5,279 bases of DNA from Acidimicrobiales bacterium (GTDB lineage: Bacteria; Actinomycetota; Acidimicrobiia; Acidimicrobiales; Acidimicrobilacustridaceae): assembly GCA_023261915.1 (NCBI GenBank), contig JALRFT010000083.1, positions 1 through 5,279 of the forward strand. Reading direction: 5' to 3'. The notes below the pieces were generated by a model. It saw only the letters and a list, made by a program, of their open reading frames with translations. It was not told the origin of the DNA and made no database searches. Positions 1 to 5,279 of this stretch are shown in pieces. The position numbers and the translations under genes are program-made. Within the stretch, counting starts at the first letter, position 1, and every line of letters begins with the position of its first letter.

Positions 1-2239
1 TGTGTCCCACGCCGAAGCGCTGCTCCTCGTCCACGACGAGTAGCCCCAAGTTCGCAAAGCGGACGTCATCGCCGAGCAATCGGTGCGTACCGATCACCAC
101 GTCTACTGCTCCCGTGGCCACATCGGCCAGCACGGTGCGCACCTGGGCGGCGGTGAGGAAACGACTGAGCACCTCCACCCGAATCGGGTAACTGGCAAAG
201 CGATCAGCGAAGGTCTGGTGATGTTGCTGGGCGAGCAGGGTGGTGGGGACCAGCACTGCCGCCTGCCGGCCGTCCTGCACACACTTGAATACGGCTCGCA
301 GGGCCACCTCGGTTTTGCCGAAGCCGACGTCACCGCACACCAACCGATCCATGGGGTGGGTCTGTTCCATGTCGGCCTTGACCTCAGCAATGGCCACCAG
401 TTGGTCGGGGGTCTCGGTGAAGGGGAAGGCCGCTTCGAACTCCCGCTGCCACTCGGTGTCTTCGGGGAAGGCATGCCCAGGCGTGTGCAGACGGGTTTGG
501 TAGAGCACCACGAGCTCCTGAGCGATCTCGGTCACCTCGGAACGGACCTTGGCCCGGGTGCGCTGCCACTCGCCGCCGCCGAGACGACTCAGTTTGGGAG
601 CATCACCTGACCCCCACGGCCGAACGAGGTCGACCTGATCAGTCGGGACATAGAGCCGGTCATCCCCCCGGTACTCCAACAACAGGTAGTCCCGCTCCAC
701 ACCGCCGATCGCCCGCGTCACCATCCCCGCGTACCGGGCAACACCGTGATGGGCGTGCACGACATGGGCCCCCGGTACGAGATCGTCGAACACGACTGCG
801 GCACTGCCCCGTCGGGTTCGCGGACGGGCGCGACGATGAGTCCGACGGCGCCCGGTCAACTCGGCCTCAGTGAGGACCGCTACCCCAACAGCCCCCAGCA
901 CCGCCCCCCGCTCAAGCGGAGCGACGACGACATGCACCCCGGCGACGGTCAGATCAGTTGCAGCATCGTCCACAACGATCGCGTCCACCCCGGCGCCGAC
1001 GAACAGTTCAGCCAGTCGGGACGCCGACCCGATCCCGTCAGCAGCGACGATGACCCGGCACCCGTCCCCGACCAACTGGCGCACCTGGGCCACGAGCCCA
1101 CCGGGATCCCCATGCGGGGCCATCCACCCGGTCGCATCCACTGACGGGGTGTCGGGTGTGGGTGAGGTGGACGGGATTTGCCACACCGGCGCATCGGTGC
1201 GGGCCAACACCCGATCGAACGGCAGGTGCAGACGGGGAAGATCGGGAGTCCCTTCATCGAGGGCGGCAGGAACCCCCCAGGTGCGCGCCAGTGTCTGAGC
1301 AAGGTCGGCTTCCTCGGCGAGAAGGTCCGCCGCTCGGTCTCGCATCCGGGCCGGGTCGACGAGCAACACCAGCCCGTCTGGACCAAGCAGATCAGCCACG
1401 GCAACCTCGTCGTCGACGAGCCACGGCAGCCACGACTCCATCCCGTCGAACAACTGCCCCTCAGCCAGACGCTCCCAGTGTTCTGCCCCCCATCGCTCGG
1501 TGGCGACGAGGGCAGCAGCCCGGGCCCGCACGGTGTCATCCGCAACGAGTTCACGGCACCCGAACAACTGCACCGAGACGAGATCGGTACTCGAGCGCTG
1601 GTCGGCGACGGAGAACTCCGAGAGCCGATCCACCTCGTCGCCCCACAGGTCGATCCGCACGGGAACGTCGGCCGTGGACGCAAACACGTCCACGATCGAT
1701 CCCCGCACGGCCACCTCACCACGATGCTCAACCTGGTACTCGCGTCGGTACCCTCGGGCGACCAGACGCTCCACGAGGCCGAGGGAGTCGAGTTCATCCC
1801 CGACACGCACTTCCACGGGAGCGAGATCCCCGACGGGACCCAGCCGCTGAATCAGGGAGCGCACCGGGGCGACCACCACGGCCGGCGCTCCCTCCGGGTC
1901 CGTCAACCTCCACAGCGTGCGGAGCCGACGACCCATGGCCTCGACACCGGGGCTGACCCGTTCGAAGGGCAGCGTCTCCCACGCTGCGAAGTACTCAACT
2001 TCATCGGGGCCGAGCCACACCGAGAGATCGTTGACCAGTCGTTCGGCCTCGGCCGAGGTTGGCACTCCCACGAGGAGGGGGCGCCGGTCGGTCAGGTGGG
2101 CGAGACGGGCGACAGTGAGGGCCCGGGCCGGCTCGGGCACCACGAGCGAGGCTGAACGGGCACCGAGGACGTCGACCATGGCCGGATCAGGGTCGAGGAG
2201 TCGGATGAGGCGACGGAGGGCGTCGGCGGTAGCGATCAC
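1..2239 (-). CDS. mfd: Transcription-repair coupling factor Mfd, 5' part (continues beyond the left edge)
   Basis: Mfd is a DNA translocase that pushes RNA polymerase stalled at lesions off the DNA and recruits UvrA for nucleotide excision repair. The frame is open for 746 codons to the edge; full-length Mfd is about 1150-1200 residues. In order: a UvrB-like module (about 1-330) with WETLPFE (87-93), RGSIVDVF (179-186) and a DLWGDEVDRLSEF segment; a less conserved D3 region; an Arg-rich linker (464-477); the RNA-polymerase-interacting CarD-like domain (about 485-555) with LVPGAHVVHAHHGVARY and TRAIGGVERDYLLLEY; then the RecG-like helicase module with WQRTRAKV, FPFTETPDQ, Walker A GDVGFGKTE (from 636, Lys 642), LVPTTLLAQQH, IGTHRLL and Walker B DEEQRFGV (737-744). 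The second helicase lobe, the TRG motif and the UvrA-masking C-terminus lie outside the window. No frameshift was seen. Confidence 0.96.
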   Translation of the reverse strand, partial: MIATADALRRLIRLLDPDPAMVDVLGARSASLVVPEPARALTVARLAHLTDRRPLLVGVPTSAEAERLVNDLSVWLGPDEVEYFAAWETLPFERVSPGVEAMGRRLRTLWRLTDPEGAPAVVVAPVRSLIQRLGPVGDLAPVEVRVGDELDSLGLVERLVARGYRREYQVEHRGEVAVRGSIVDVFASTADVPVRIDLWGDEVDRLSEFSVADQRSSTDLVSVQLFGCRELVADDTVRARAAALVATERWGAEHWERLAEGQLFDGMESWLPWLVDDEVAVADLLGPDGLVLLVDPARMRDRAADLLAEEADLAQTLARTWGVPAALDEGTPDLPRLHLPFDRVLARTDAPVWQIPSTSPTPDTPSVDATGWMAPHGDPGGLVAQVRQLVGDGCRVIVAADGIGSASRLAELFVGAGVDAIVVDDAATDLTVAGVHVVVAPLERGAVLGAVGVAVLTEAELTGRRRTHRRARPRTRRGSAAVVFDDLVPGAHVVHAHHGVARYAGMVTRAIGGVERDYLLLEYRGDDRLYVPTDQVDLVRPWGSGDAPKLSRLGGGEWQRTRAKVRSEVTEIAQELVVLYQTRLHTPGHAFPEDTEWQREFEAAFPFTETPDQLVAIAEVKADMEQTHPMDRLVCGDVGFGKTEVALRAVFKCVQDGRQAAVLVPTTLLAQQHHQTFADRFASYPIRVEVLSRFLTAAQVRTVLADVATGAVDVVIGTHRLLGDDVRFANLGLLVVDEEQRFGVGH
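2236..2239 (-). other. Four-base GTGA overlap of the pth stop and mfd start
   Basis: The minus strand reads GTGA at 2239-2236: GTG opens mfd and TGA closes pth. No well-spaced Shine-Dalgarno lies before the GTG, so termination-reinitiation coupling is the likely mode of mfd translation. A later in-frame ATG at 2179 is possible, but it would remove residues 1-20. Confidence 0.7.
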
Positions 2240-2862
2240 TCCACGACGATCCCGTTGAACCGCTCCGCCGCCTCGTCGGGCCCCCGCGTCACGAGACACT
2301 CGAGGGCATCGACCGCCTCGGCGACGACGGAATCGAGCACCCGGCGCTCCGACGCCGGGACCCGCTTGAGCACGTGATCCGCCCCCCGGGCCGGGTCGGG
2401 CGGCTTGCCCACACCGATGCGCACCCGGGTGAAACCGTCCGTGTGGCAATGGGAACGAATGCTACGAAGGCCGTTGTGGCCGGCCAGTCCACCGCCCACT
2501 TTCACTCGCAGCCGTCCGGGGGGTAGGTCGAGCTCGTCATGCACCACCACGAGGTGGGTCGGGTCGTCGATGCCGTGACGACGCATGAGTGAACCCACTG
2601 CGGTGCCCGATTCGTTCATGTAGGTCGTCGGCTCAGCCGCCACAACCCTCACCCCGTCGATCCGAAGGTCGTCGGCGATGGCCGGGACACCCTTGACGGG
2701 GCGGAGTCGGCCGCCGAAGCGGACCACGAGGGACTCCACGACGTCGAAACCGACGTTGTGGCGGGTGCCTACATATTCCGGACCCGGGTTTCCCAGACCA
2801 ATGATCAAGAGGTCGGCGGGTGTGCCGCGTCGCTCGGTGCTTCCACCGCGCCGGATACCCAC
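2236..2862 (-). CDS. pth: Peptidyl-tRNA hydrolase
   Basis: Pth cleaves the ester bond of peptidyl-tRNAs released from stalled ribosomes, recycling tRNA in the cytoplasm. The core residues of the family are all present: LGNPG with N25 (E. coli N10), Y30, RHN with catalytic H35 (E. coli H20), TYMN with N83 (N68), VHDELDLP with D109 (D93) and GHNGLRS with N130 (N114). The length of 208 residues is slightly above the usual 185-200 because about 15 residues, basic and polar, precede the first beta strand (ADLLIIGLGNPG). The start is GTG; no ATG is available, and the only closer alternative is a TTG at 2808 that would leave almost nothing before the strand. The nearest purine-rich stretch, GAAGAGGA at 2885-2878 inside rplY, is about 15 bases away, so translation probably depends on coupling to rplY. 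The stop overlaps the mfd start. Confidence 0.95.
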   Translation of the reverse strand: MGIRRGGSTERRGTPADLLIIGLGNPGPEYVGTRHNVGFDVVESLVVRFGGRLRPVKGVPAIADDLRIDGVRVVAAEPTTYMNESGTAVGSLMRRHGIDDPTHLVVVHDELDLPPGRLRVKVGGGLAGHNGLRSIRSHCHTDGFTRVRIGVGKPPDPARGADHVLKRVPASERRVLDSVVAEAVDALECLVTRGPDEAAERFNGIVVE

Positions 2863-2873
2863 CTTGGACCGAC

Positions 2874-3542
2874 TCAGTCCTCTTCGCCGCCCCCGGCCGC
2901 AGCGGCAAGGTCTTCCTCGGTGGCCTCGCCCGACGCAATGCGGGCGGCGCGAGCCTCTTCCTGCTGCATGATCACCGTGGATCGGGTCGGGCTGCCCATG
3001 GCCACGGGCTCGTCCGCATCGACGGAGGTGGTGACGCCGTCGGGCAGTGGCAGTTCACCCACGGTGAGGCTGGTGCCGATCTCGAGACCGGAAACATCTC
3101 CCTCGATCTGGTTGGGGATACCGCCGGGTCGGGCCAACACGGTGAGGGTGTACATGATCTGGTCGACCATGCCCTTGCGATGCTCGAGCGCATCGGAACG
3201 ACCTGACAGCACGATCGGCACATCGACCGACAGCGGCTTGTCGGGGTCGATACGGAGAAAGTCGACGTGGATCACGTCACGCCGCACCGGGTGACGCTGG
3301 AGTTCGGTCACGATGGAGAGCGACTTCTTGCCATCGATATCGAGTTCGATCAGCGCGTTCTGACCGGCGTCGGTGGACAGGGCACGGCGCAGTTCGGGCC
3401 ACGGCACAGTGACCGAGACAGCCTCGGTCTCGAGGCCGTAGACCACGGCGGGGATCTCTCCCTCGGCGCGCACGCGCCGGGACGGTCCGGTGCCCGTGGC
3501 TCGGCCGGGGGTGGCCGTCAGGCTGATCTCAGTGGTCTTCAC
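2874..3542 (-). CDS. rplY: 50S ribosomal protein bL25, long Ctc/TL5 form
   Basis: bL25 binds 5S rRNA in the central protuberance of the large ribosomal subunit; the long form is called Ctc or TL5. The 222 residues fit the two-domain form. The N-terminal 5S-binding domain (about 1-98) carries SRRVRAEGEIPAVVYG (21-36) and LQRHPVRRDVIHVDF (81-95), both close to family consensus. The C-terminal beta domain (about 100-190) carries KGMVDQIMYTLTV, IPNQIEGDVSGLEIGTSL and LPDGV. The last 30 or so residues form a low-complexity tail rich in Ala, Gly and Glu ending GGGEED, common in actinobacterial homologues and probably disordered. The start is GTG with an AGGAGA ribosome binding site. The pth start lies only 11 bases after the stop, so the two are very likely cotranscribed. 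Confidence 0.95.
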   Translation of the reverse strand: MKTTEISLTATPGRATGTGPSRRVRAEGEIPAVVYGLETEAVSVTVPWPELRRALSTDAGQNALIELDIDGKKSLSIVTELQRHPVRRDVIHVDFLRIDPDKPLSVDVPIVLSGRSDALEHRKGMVDQIMYTLTVLARPGGIPNQIEGDVSGLEIGTSLTVGELPLPDGVTTSVDADEPVAMGSPTRSTVIMQQEEARAARIASGEATEEDLAAAAGGGEED

Positions 3543-3656
3543 GACGGAACTCTCCTGATGGTGCCCAACGTGGGCTCGTTCTCGGTGCAGTCGGGGGAAC
3601 CCGACCTTCGACGTTGACGCCGGAAGAGGAGCCTACCGGCCCGGTGGCACTGAGGG
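3543..3656 (-). promoter_or_regulatory. rplY leader region with inverted repeats and a possible promoter
   Basis: This is the remainder of the prs-rplY gap, running from the terminator candidate to the rplY start. GTCGGG at 3590-3595 pairs with CCCGAC at 3600-3605 (6 bp, 4-base loop). GCCCA at 3563-3567 pairs with TGGGC at 3571-3575 (5 bp, 3-base loop). The second repeat lies seven bases upstream of the Shine-Dalgarno. TAGGCT on the minus strand at 3635-3630 has the TANNNT form of an actinobacterial -10 box, but no good -35 lies at the right distance, so a dedicated rplY promoter is only a guess. I recognise no riboswitch or known r-protein leader. Confidence 0.3.
3551..3556 (-). promoter_or_regulatory. 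Ribosome binding site of rplY
   Basis: The minus strand reads AGGAGA at 3556-3551, eight bases before the GTG at 3542. It is the best Shine-Dalgarno match in the window and fixes the GTG as the rplY start, giving a protein that begins MKTTEISL as expected for the family. Confidence 0.8.
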
Positions 3657-3680
3657 AAAAGCGGTCCGGCGGGGCGCTTT
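3657..3680 (-). terminator. Possible weak rho-independent terminator after prs
   Basis: On the minus strand AAAGCG (3680-3675) pairs with CGCTTT (3663-3658). Inside are a two-by-two mismatch, two further C-G pairs and a GCC loop. The arm runs into TTTT (3660-3657). It starts only three bases after the prs stop codon. The stem is short and the T-run only four bases long, so partial termination or attenuation is likelier than a full stop. The structure is near-symmetric, but no gene ends on the other strand here. Confidence 0.42.
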
Positions 3681-3683
3681 GAG

Positions 3684-4664
3684 TCAGCTCTGGTTGGCCC
3701 CGCCGAAGATCTCGCTCACCGAGGTGTCCTCAAAGACCGCATCGATGGCGTCGGCGACCACCCCGGCCACCGACAGCACCTCGATCTTGTCCTCGGGCAG
3801 GTCGGCGGGCATCGTCAGCGTGTTGGTGACAAAGAGCCGGGAGATCGACGAAGCCTTGATGCGGTCCATGGCAGGTCCAGAGAACACACCGTGGGTGCAC
3901 GCCGCCACGACCTCAGCTGCGCCCTTGTCCCGCAACTGGTCGGCGGCAGCAACGATGGTCCCTGCCGTGTCGATCATGTCGTCGATCAGCACACAGGTGC
4001 GCCCGTCCACTTCACCGACCACATCGAGCGCCTCAACGGTGTTCTTGACGCCCTTCAGGCGTCGCTTGTGCACGATGGCCAGATCGGCGTGCAACTGGTT
4101 GGCGTAACGTTCAGCGACTTTCACCCGGCCGGCGTCGGGCGACACGACGACGAGATCACCCTCGAGGGCGCCGAGTCGCTCCACGAGCACCGGCATGGCC
4201 GTGAGATGGTCCACGGGGCCGTCAAAGAAGCCCTGGATCTGACCCGAGTGCAGATCAATGCTGATGAGTCGGTCGGCTCCGGCGGCGGCGAACATGTCGG
4301 CAATCAACTTGGCCGTGATGGGTTCGCGGCCCTCGGACTTGCGATCCTGACGGGCGTACCCGAAGGCCGGACATACAACCGTGATCCGCTTCGCCGAGGC
4401 CCGCTTGGCGGCATCCACCATGATGAGTTGTTCCATGATGGCGTCGTTGACCGACAGGCCGTTGACGCTGCCGTGACTCTGGATGATGAACACGTCGGTG
4501 CCCCGCACTGACTCCCCGAAACGGCAGTGCAGTTCCCCGTTGGAGAACTCGGCAATGTTGGCGTCACCGAGAGGCTCTCCGAGCCGCGCTGCAATCTCCT
4601 CGGCGAGCGGGAGATTCGATCGTCCCGAGACGAGGTGCAGTCGCTTCTTGCTGACGAGTTCCAT
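3684..4664 (-). CDS. prs: Ribose-phosphate pyrophosphokinase (PRPP synthetase, class I)
   Basis: This cytoplasmic enzyme makes PRPP from ribose-5-phosphate and ATP for purine, pyrimidine, histidine, tryptophan and NAD synthesis. It is 326 residues, the usual length. Visible motifs in order: FSNGE (40-44, ATP site), the flexible-loop segment YARQDRK (103-109) followed by REPITAKL, the metal/ATP segment DLHSGQIQGFF (137-147, with H139), SPDAGR (175-180), HKRR (199-202) and the PRPP-binding loop VLIDDMIDTAGTI (225-237). THGVFSGPA (near 255-265) and the C-terminal VFEDTSVSEIF are also family-typical. The DAGR and VCPAFGYARQDRK forms fit an actinobacterial enzyme. The start is ATG with a strong ribosome binding site. 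One oddity is a stretch about four residues longer than the B. subtilis protein around residues 64-71. It lies between glmU, which makes a UTP-derived product, and rplY, as in Bacillus. Confidence 0.97.
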   Translation of the reverse strand: MELVSKKRLHLVSGRSNLPLAEEIAARLGEPLGDANIAEFSNGELHCRFGESVRGTDVFIIQSHGSVNGLSVNDAIMEQLIMVDAAKRASAKRITVVCPAFGYARQDRKSEGREPITAKLIADMFAAAGADRLISIDLHSGQIQGFFDGPVDHLTAMPVLVERLGALEGDLVVVSPDAGRVKVAERYANQLHADLAIVHKRRLKGVKNTVEALDVVGEVDGRTCVLIDDMIDTAGTIVAAADQLRDKGAAEVVAACTHGVFSGPAMDRIKASSISRLFVTNTLTMPADLPEDKIEVLSVAGVVADAIDAVFEDTSVSEIFGGANQS

Positions 4665-4668
4665 CAGT

Positions 4669-4678
4669 CCCTCTCCCC
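4669..4678 (-). promoter_or_regulatory. Ribosome binding site of prs
   Basis: The minus strand reads GGGGAGAGGG at 4678-4669, a few bases before the ATG at 4664. This purine-rich Shine-Dalgarno match at normal spacing supports 4664 as the prs start. Confidence 0.7.
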
Positions 4679-4680
4679 GG

Positions 4681-4714
4681 CGGGGGCCTGACCCCCCGTT
4701 GCGCCCGGCGGCGC
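4681..4714 (-). repeat. Two adjacent GC-rich inverted repeats in the prs leader
   Basis: CGGGGG at 4681-4686 pairs with CCCCCG at 4693-4698 around a 6-base loop, and GCGCC at 4701-4705 pairs with GGCGC at 4710-4714 around a 4-base loop. In the mRNA these would be two hairpins directly upstream of the prs ribosome binding site. No T-run follows on the minus strand, so they do not look like an intrinsic terminator. They could slow initiation or protect a processed 3' end, or be chance pairing in GC-rich DNA. Confidence 0.35.
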
Positions 4715-4754
4715 CAAGTCTGTCATGTCCACTGACCCGGCCCGAACCACCGAA

Positions 4755-5279
4755 TCACTCCTTGGGGCCGGATGGATCGATCTCGACGAACGATCCGGTC
4801 CGGGTTCGGGGTGCAAGCTCCACCCCGGGCCGCAGGACCGCATATGGACCGACGACACAACCGTCGCCAATCGCTGCCTCCAGTCCATTGGCATAGGAGA
4901 TGCTCACGTTGGCCCCGACCGTGCAGTCCGTCAGGCGAACCTCCGGGCCGATCTCGGTACCGCTCCCCACCACGCAGGCCCCCTGCAGCATGGTGCCGGG
5001 GAACAAGGTCACGTCCCCGGCGAGTTGCACCGTGGTGTCGACGTAGGTGGTGGTGGGGTCCACCATGGTCACCCCGGCCCGCATGAGGGCGTCGTTGGTT
5101 CGCCGACGCAATTCGGCCTCCGCCGCTGCGAGCTGAAAGCGGTCGTTGACCCCCTGGGTCTCCGCCGCATCAGGGACGGTGACCGCACCGACCAGGTAAC
5201 CAGCCTCGGCGAGAACCTCGACCACATCGGTGAGGTAGTACTCGCCCTGGGCGTTCTGCGGCTCGAGACGACGCAGCGC
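4755..5279 (-). CDS. glmU: GlmU, 3' part: UDP-GlcNAc pyrophosphorylase with a C-terminally shortened beta-helix (start lies outside the window)
   Basis: The visible 174 residues are the end of GlmU, the cytoplasmic enzyme that normally acetylates glucosamine-1-phosphate and then uridylylates it to UDP-GlcNAc for peptidoglycan. The reading begins in the uridylyltransferase domain with NAQGEYYLTD (visible residues 9-18) and GVNDR (43-47), whose Asn matches the E. coli N227 metal/UDP-GlcNAc ligand. A linker helix follows (about 48-70), then left-handed beta-helix hexapeptide repeats such as VTLFPG, CVVGSG, TEIGPE and CVVGPY. LRPG (residues 143-146) holds the equivalent of acetyltransferase residue R333. 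Homology holds through SFVE, then the protein ends with IDPSGPKE and TGA. E. coli GlmU runs about 105 residues further and carries K351, H363, Y366, N377 and R440 there, all absent here. The uridylyltransferase is probably intact but acetyltransferase activity is not expected (inference). The gene identity is secure; only the shortened end is unusual. Confidence 0.93.
   Translation of the reverse strand, partial: ALRRLEPQNAQGEYYLTDVVEVLAEAGYLVGAVTVPDAAETQGVNDRFQLAAAEAELRRRTNDALMRAGVTMVDPTTTYVDTTVQLAGDVTLFPGTMLQGACVVGSGTEIGPEVRLTDCTVGANVSISYANGLEAAIGDGCVVGPYAVLRPGVELAPRTRTGSFVEIDPSGPKE

Larger units (their letters stand above)
4665..4754 (-). other. glmU-prs intergenic gap with no remnant of the missing GlmU end
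   Basis: This 90-base spacer lies between the glmU stop and the prs start. I read its frames on the coding strand and saw no beta-helix hexapeptides and nothing like the GlmU acetyltransferase signature. It holds two GC-rich inverted repeats and the prs ribosome binding site, listed separately. I see no convincing -35/-10 pair, so prs is probably transcribed together with glmU. Confidence 0.6.

Noticed and set aside
464..477. An apparent Arg-rich insertion in Mfd (these are residue numbers; the DNA is about 811-850)
   Set aside because: An Arg-rich linker just before the RNA-polymerase-interacting domain is also present in E. coli and other Mfd proteins, so it is a family feature rather than an anomaly.
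83..1144. Plus-strand open frames at 83-610 and 746-1144
   Set aside because: Both are antisense to the RNA-polymerase-interacting and helicase parts of mfd and have no recognisable motif or ribosome binding site.
949..1806. A 285-codon open frame on the minus strand
   Set aside because: It is an alternative frame inside mfd, rich in Arg, Ser, Pro and Trp with no domain, as expected from a shifted reading of GC-rich DNA. The true frame here is continuous with the Mfd motifs on both sides.
1178..2155. A 325-codon open frame on the plus strand
   Set aside because: It lies wholly antisense to mfd, whose frame carries clear UvrB-like motifs over the same bases. Long antisense open frames are common in GC-rich coding DNA, and this one shows no recognisable domain.
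4664..4894. A 76-codon minus-strand frame ending at the prs start
   Set aside because: I considered it as the missing GlmU end or a small coupled gene. It overlaps glmU in another frame, has no hexapeptide or acetyltransferase motif, and its ATG lies inside the GlmU beta-helix code.
3891..4896. Plus-strand open frames at 3891-4511 and 4483-4896
   Set aside because: They are antisense to prs and the end of glmU, which have strong family motifs; the translations are composition-driven.
1..5279. Mobile element, CRISPR array, tRNA, or defence or biosynthetic system
   Set aside because: I saw no transposase motif, terminal inverted repeats, regularly spaced direct repeats, tRNA cloverleaf or accessory gene. 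Almost all bases are accounted for by five housekeeping genes.

Overview
This window is a stretch of conserved bacterial housekeeping genes, all on the minus strand, from a high-GC organism. Read in the direction of transcription (right to left) the order is glmU (3' part only) - prs - rplY/ctc - pth - mfd (5' part only). The DNA is strongly GC-rich with GC-ending codons, and three of the four visible starts are GTG. The PRPP synthetase and bL25 proteins look actinobacterial. I therefore infer an actinomycete (Actinomycetota), possibly one of the less-studied deep lineages such as Acidimicrobiia; the lineage is an inference and the class is a guess.

Layout: 5279-4755 holds the end of GlmU, from the last part of the uridylyltransferase domain into the left-handed beta-helix, where the protein stops about 100 residues earlier than usual. 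4754-4665 is a short gap with two GC-rich inverted repeats and a strong ribosome binding site. 4664-3684 is a complete class I ribose-phosphate pyrophosphokinase. 3683-3543 is the longest gap (141 bases); it holds a likely weak terminator, further inverted repeats and a good Shine-Dalgarno for the next gene. 3542-2874 is a complete two-domain bL25/Ctc ribosomal protein. 2862-2236 is a complete peptidyl-tRNA hydrolase, 11 bases downstream of rplY. 2239-1 is the first 746 residues of the transcription-repair coupling factor Mfd, overlapping the pth stop by 4 bases and running off the left edge just after its Walker B motif.

The genes join cell-wall nucleotide sugar synthesis (GlmU), PRPP supply (Prs), and translation and its quality control (bL25, Pth) with transcription-coupled DNA repair (Mfd). 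The same order (gcaD-prs-ctc-spoVC-fin-mfd) is known in Bacillus subtilis, so the cluster is old; a fin homologue is absent here. rplY-pth-mfd is tightly packed and probably one transcription unit, while prs and rplY may be partly separated by the terminator-like hairpin.

The one real departure from the ordinary is GlmU. It lacks the acetyltransferase active site, and neither the gap nor its other frames hold the missing part. I found no mobile element, CRISPR array, tRNA, rRNA or novel defence-like system.
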